Source of the DNA: JBBDNV01 sp040877415
Lineage (GTDB): Bacteria > Planctomycetota > Planctomycetia > Pirellulales > PALSA-1355
Length of the DNA stretch: 64,000 nt
NCBI GenBank assembly: GCA_040877415.1
Contig: JBBDNV010000088.1
Coordinates: 1 to 64,000 of the forward strand
Direction of reading: 5' to 3'
Part shown: positions 62,426 to 64,000 of the stretch, in pieces
How positions within the stretch are numbered: position 1 is the first letter of the stretch
Layout: the number at the start of each line of letters is the position of its first letter
Made by a program: the position numbers and the translations under genes
Notes under the pieces: generated by a model
Databases searched by the model: none
What the model saw: the letters and a program-made list of their open reading frames with translations, nothing else
What the model was told of the DNA's origin: nothing

Positions 62426-63121
62426 TCAGGCCGATTTCAACAGCTTCCGCGCGGCGCGAAACACGCGGTCGAACATCGGTTCGGTCAGCCGGCCGGTCTG
62501 CGTGTTCTGCTGGCTGGGATGATAGCTGCCCAACAGCCACCGCCCGCCGGCCAGCTCGACTTGCGCTTCATGGGCGAATTTGGGCATTGGACCCGAATGC
62601 CACGCGCGGCGCCGCGCTTCGGCCACGAGCGCTCGCCAGGCGACGTGTCCCAAGGCCAAAAAAACGACGACCGGCATGATGTCGATGGTGCGCTGGAACC
62701 ACTCGCGGCAGTGGGCCAGTTCCCCCGGCAGCGGCTTGTTTGCCGGCGGAGCGCAATGAATCGCGGCCGTGATCGCGCAGCCGGAAAGTTGCAATCCGTC
62801 GCCCCGGGCCGCGGCGTCCGGCCGGTTGGCAAAGCGGGCCTTGTGCAGGGCCCGAAACAGCCACTGGCCGCTGCGGTCGCCGGTAAACATCCGGCCGGTG
62901 CGATTCGCGCCGTGCGCGGCCGGCGCCAGCCCGACGATCAACAACCGGCCGCGCGCATCGCCGAAATTCGAGACCGGCCGGCCCCAATAGTCGCAATCGC
63001 GAAACGCGGCCCGCTTCGCTCGCGCCACCTGCCGGCAATACTCGACGAGCCGCGGGCAGCGCCGGCAATCGACGATCAATCGGTTGAGCGCATTCCAGTC
63101 GGACGGATGTCGAGCGGCCAT
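62426..63121 (-). CDS. uracil-DNA glycosylase, family 5-like
   Basis: The product has 231 residues. CRRCPRLVEYC holds N-terminal cluster cysteines. Motif 1 is GLAPAAHGANRTGRMFTGD and motif 2 is GSYHPSQQNTQTG, both typical of family 5 (UdgB), which lacks the polar catalytic residue of family 1. ATG 63121 is chosen; a TTG four codons upstream is unlikely. It removes uracil and other deaminated bases from DNA. Confidence 0.9.
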   Translation of the reverse strand: MAARHPSDWNALNRLIVDCRRCPRLVEYCRQVARAKRAAFRDCDYWGRPVSNFGDARGRLLIVGLAPAAHGANRTGRMFTGDRSGQWLFRALHKARFANRPDAAARGDGLQLSGCAITAAIHCAPPANKPLPGELAHCREWFQRTIDIMPVVVFLALGHVAWRALVAEARRRAWHSGPMPKFAHEAQVELAGGRWLLGSYHPSQQNTQTGRLTEPMFDRVFRAARKLLKSA

Positions 63122-63141
63122 GTCGATTGGCAAAAAAAATG

Positions 63142-63335
63142 AACCACGAAGGCACCAAGATGAATTCTTGATTGGAGATCAACCACAAGGACACGACGAT
63201 CGGTTATCTGTTCCACTCTGCGTCCTCTGCGATCTCTGCGTTTCTTGTTTTCGTAATTGCAAATTTGAAACGCAGAGATCGCAGAGGACGCAGAGTGGGC
63301 AGAGGTAAAAAGTTTCCCTTGGTGCCTTGGTGGTT
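63142..63335. repeat. nested inverted-repeat element (~190 bp)
   Basis: Inner arms 63216-63244 and 63267-63295 are perfect 29-bp inverted repeats (CTCTGCGTCCTCTGCGATC... and complement) around 22 nt. Outer arms AACCACGAAGGCACCAAG (63142-63159) and CTTGGTGCCTTGGTGGTT (63318-63335) are also complementary apart from one mismatch. The nested design resembles a MITE or a large REP-like element. It overlaps the 3' end of the ThuA-like gene. Confidence 0.85.
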
Positions 63336-64000
63336 TTGCACGCTTCTCTTTGCCGGTTCGACGTCGCGGCGGGCGGCCCAGAACAGGGCGTTGGCCAACA
63401 GCCGGCGGAAACTTTCTTGTTGAAAATCGCGCGGATCGCCGAGCGAGGTGTAGAAAATGCGCCCGCCTTTGTAATCGCGCGTCCAGGCGATCGGCTCGGT
63501 TCCCTCGGGGCTGGTGCCGCGCACCAGCACCCGGCAGTCGTCGGCCAGCCCCTTGTTCTTATACAGGCTGCCGGCGGAGACGAACGGCGCGACGCCTTCG
63601 AGCAGCGGATGATCTTTGGCGTCGGGCACGATTTGCACCTGCGTTTCCAGGTCGTTGCGCCAGTGGCCCTGGTAGTTGCCGCCGAGCACTTCGGCGTCCA
63701 ATTCGAGCCAGGTCTGGATGCCGTGGCTGGCCGTGCGCAGGCCGACGATCGGTTTGCCCGAGAGGCAATAGCTCTTGACGCGTTCCAGCTCGTCGCCCGA
63801 AAGTCTCAAGCGGCGCGTGAACAGCAGCATCACGTCGCACGTTTCCAGGTTTTCCAGTCCCGGCAGATGCTCTTCGTCGTCGCCTGCGATGAACGCCCGC
63901 GAGCATTTTGCGTTGTATTTCGATTCCAGGTATTTCTGAAACTCGGCCAGCGACTCGTTCGATTTGTATTCCAGCGAGCCGGAGACCAGCGAGACGGCGA
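63204..64000 (-). CDS. ThuA-like domain protein, 5' end outside window, 3' end in a repeat element
   Basis: The minus frame is open from the right edge to a stop at 63204. The first visible residues (AVSLVSGSLEYKSNESLAEF) continue into DVMLLFTRRLRLS, GKPIVGLRTASHGIQTW and GGRIFYTSLGDPRDFQQESFRRLL, typical of ThuA-like glutamine-amidotransferase-fold proteins. The domain normally ends near FRRLLANALFWAA. The last ~45 codons (after ~63350) are translated inverted-repeat sequence (LRPLRSLRFKF, ITKTRNAEIAEDAE). An alternative is that the native stop was lost by insertion of the element. Function of these exported or soluble ThuA-like proteins in planctomycetes is unclear. Confidence 0.85.
   Translation of the reverse strand, partial: AVSLVSGSLEYKSNESLAEFQKYLESKYNAKCSRAFIAGDDEEHLPGLENLETCDVMLLFTRRLRLSGDELERVKSYCLSGKPIVGLRTASHGIQTWLELDAEVLGGNYQGHWRNDLETQVQIVPDAKDHPLLEGVAPFVSAGSLYKNKGLADDCRVLVRGTSPEGTEPIAWTRDYKGGRIFYTSLGDPRDFQQESFRRLLANALFWAARRDVEPAKRSVQNHQGTKGNFLPLPTLRPLRSLRFKFAITKTRNAEIAEDAEWNR

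Overview
The window looks like a chromosome segment of a planctomycete, probably Pirellulales-like. The basis is GC-rich core genes, two BBP7-type outer-membrane barrels, giant exported proteins whose N-termini carry an LExRALLS signature, a DUF3467 protein, an arylsulfatase, and intergenic repeats of the 'SPKRQRG' and 'GGTGCCACGGG' kinds common in planctomycetes. Species cannot be assigned by reading alone.

Layout. 1-5.4 kb: a sensor histidine kinase (cut by the left edge), an 890-residue fusion of a degenerate DXS-like region to a class I terpene-synthase-like region, and a divergent PilZ protein. 5.4-17.2 kb: a ten-gene minus-strand respiratory operon. In transcription order it encodes CuA/heme-c subunit II, subunit I, subunit III, an internally duplicated membrane protein, a diheme cytochrome c lipoprotein, a Rieske protein, a cytochrome b fused to cytochrome c, a CtaG assembly factor fused to a membrane ferredoxin, a FixH/YtkA-like protein and a TlpA-like thioredoxin. 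It reads as one bc-caa3 electron-transfer unit. 17.6-21.6 kb: divergent sdhCAB plus a small helical-repeat-like protein, so Complex II sits head to head with the bc-caa3 operon.

21.6-28.2 kb: a Fic protein with a pair of AT-rich imperfect repeats upstream, a small zinc-ribbon membrane protein, a large sulfatase and a FadL-like porin. 28.2-33.9 kb: an acyl-CoA module (two acyl-CoA dehydrogenases, a crotonase, a divergent class III CoA-transferase), then DUF1428 and DoxX-like proteins. 34.1-35.5 kb: a BNR-type beta-propeller and a ThiS/MoaD-like protein ending in Gly-Gly. 35.5-39.96 kb: a single-polypeptide restriction-modification enzyme between a 43-bp direct repeat, next to tRNA-Ser(GCU). 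The left copy lies beside a fragment of the tRNA 3' end, so this looks like a small integrated island.

40-57.6 kb is a cell-surface region. It holds an MA-type metallopeptidase, two BBP7 barrels, a 2513-residue protein (seven Calx-beta, one SdrD-B-like and thirteen Ig-like repeats, nine of them in a three-domain super-repeat), and an S8 peptidase/dockerin gene broken by an in-frame TAA and a frameshift. 57.7-64 kb: a PQQ-type propeller on a membrane anchor, an apparent inositol pair (HAHNDY phosphodiesterase-like protein and myo-inositol oxygenase), small envelope proteins, a family 5 uracil-DNA glycosylase, and a ThuA-like gene whose 3' end runs into an inverted-repeat element and which is cut by the right edge.
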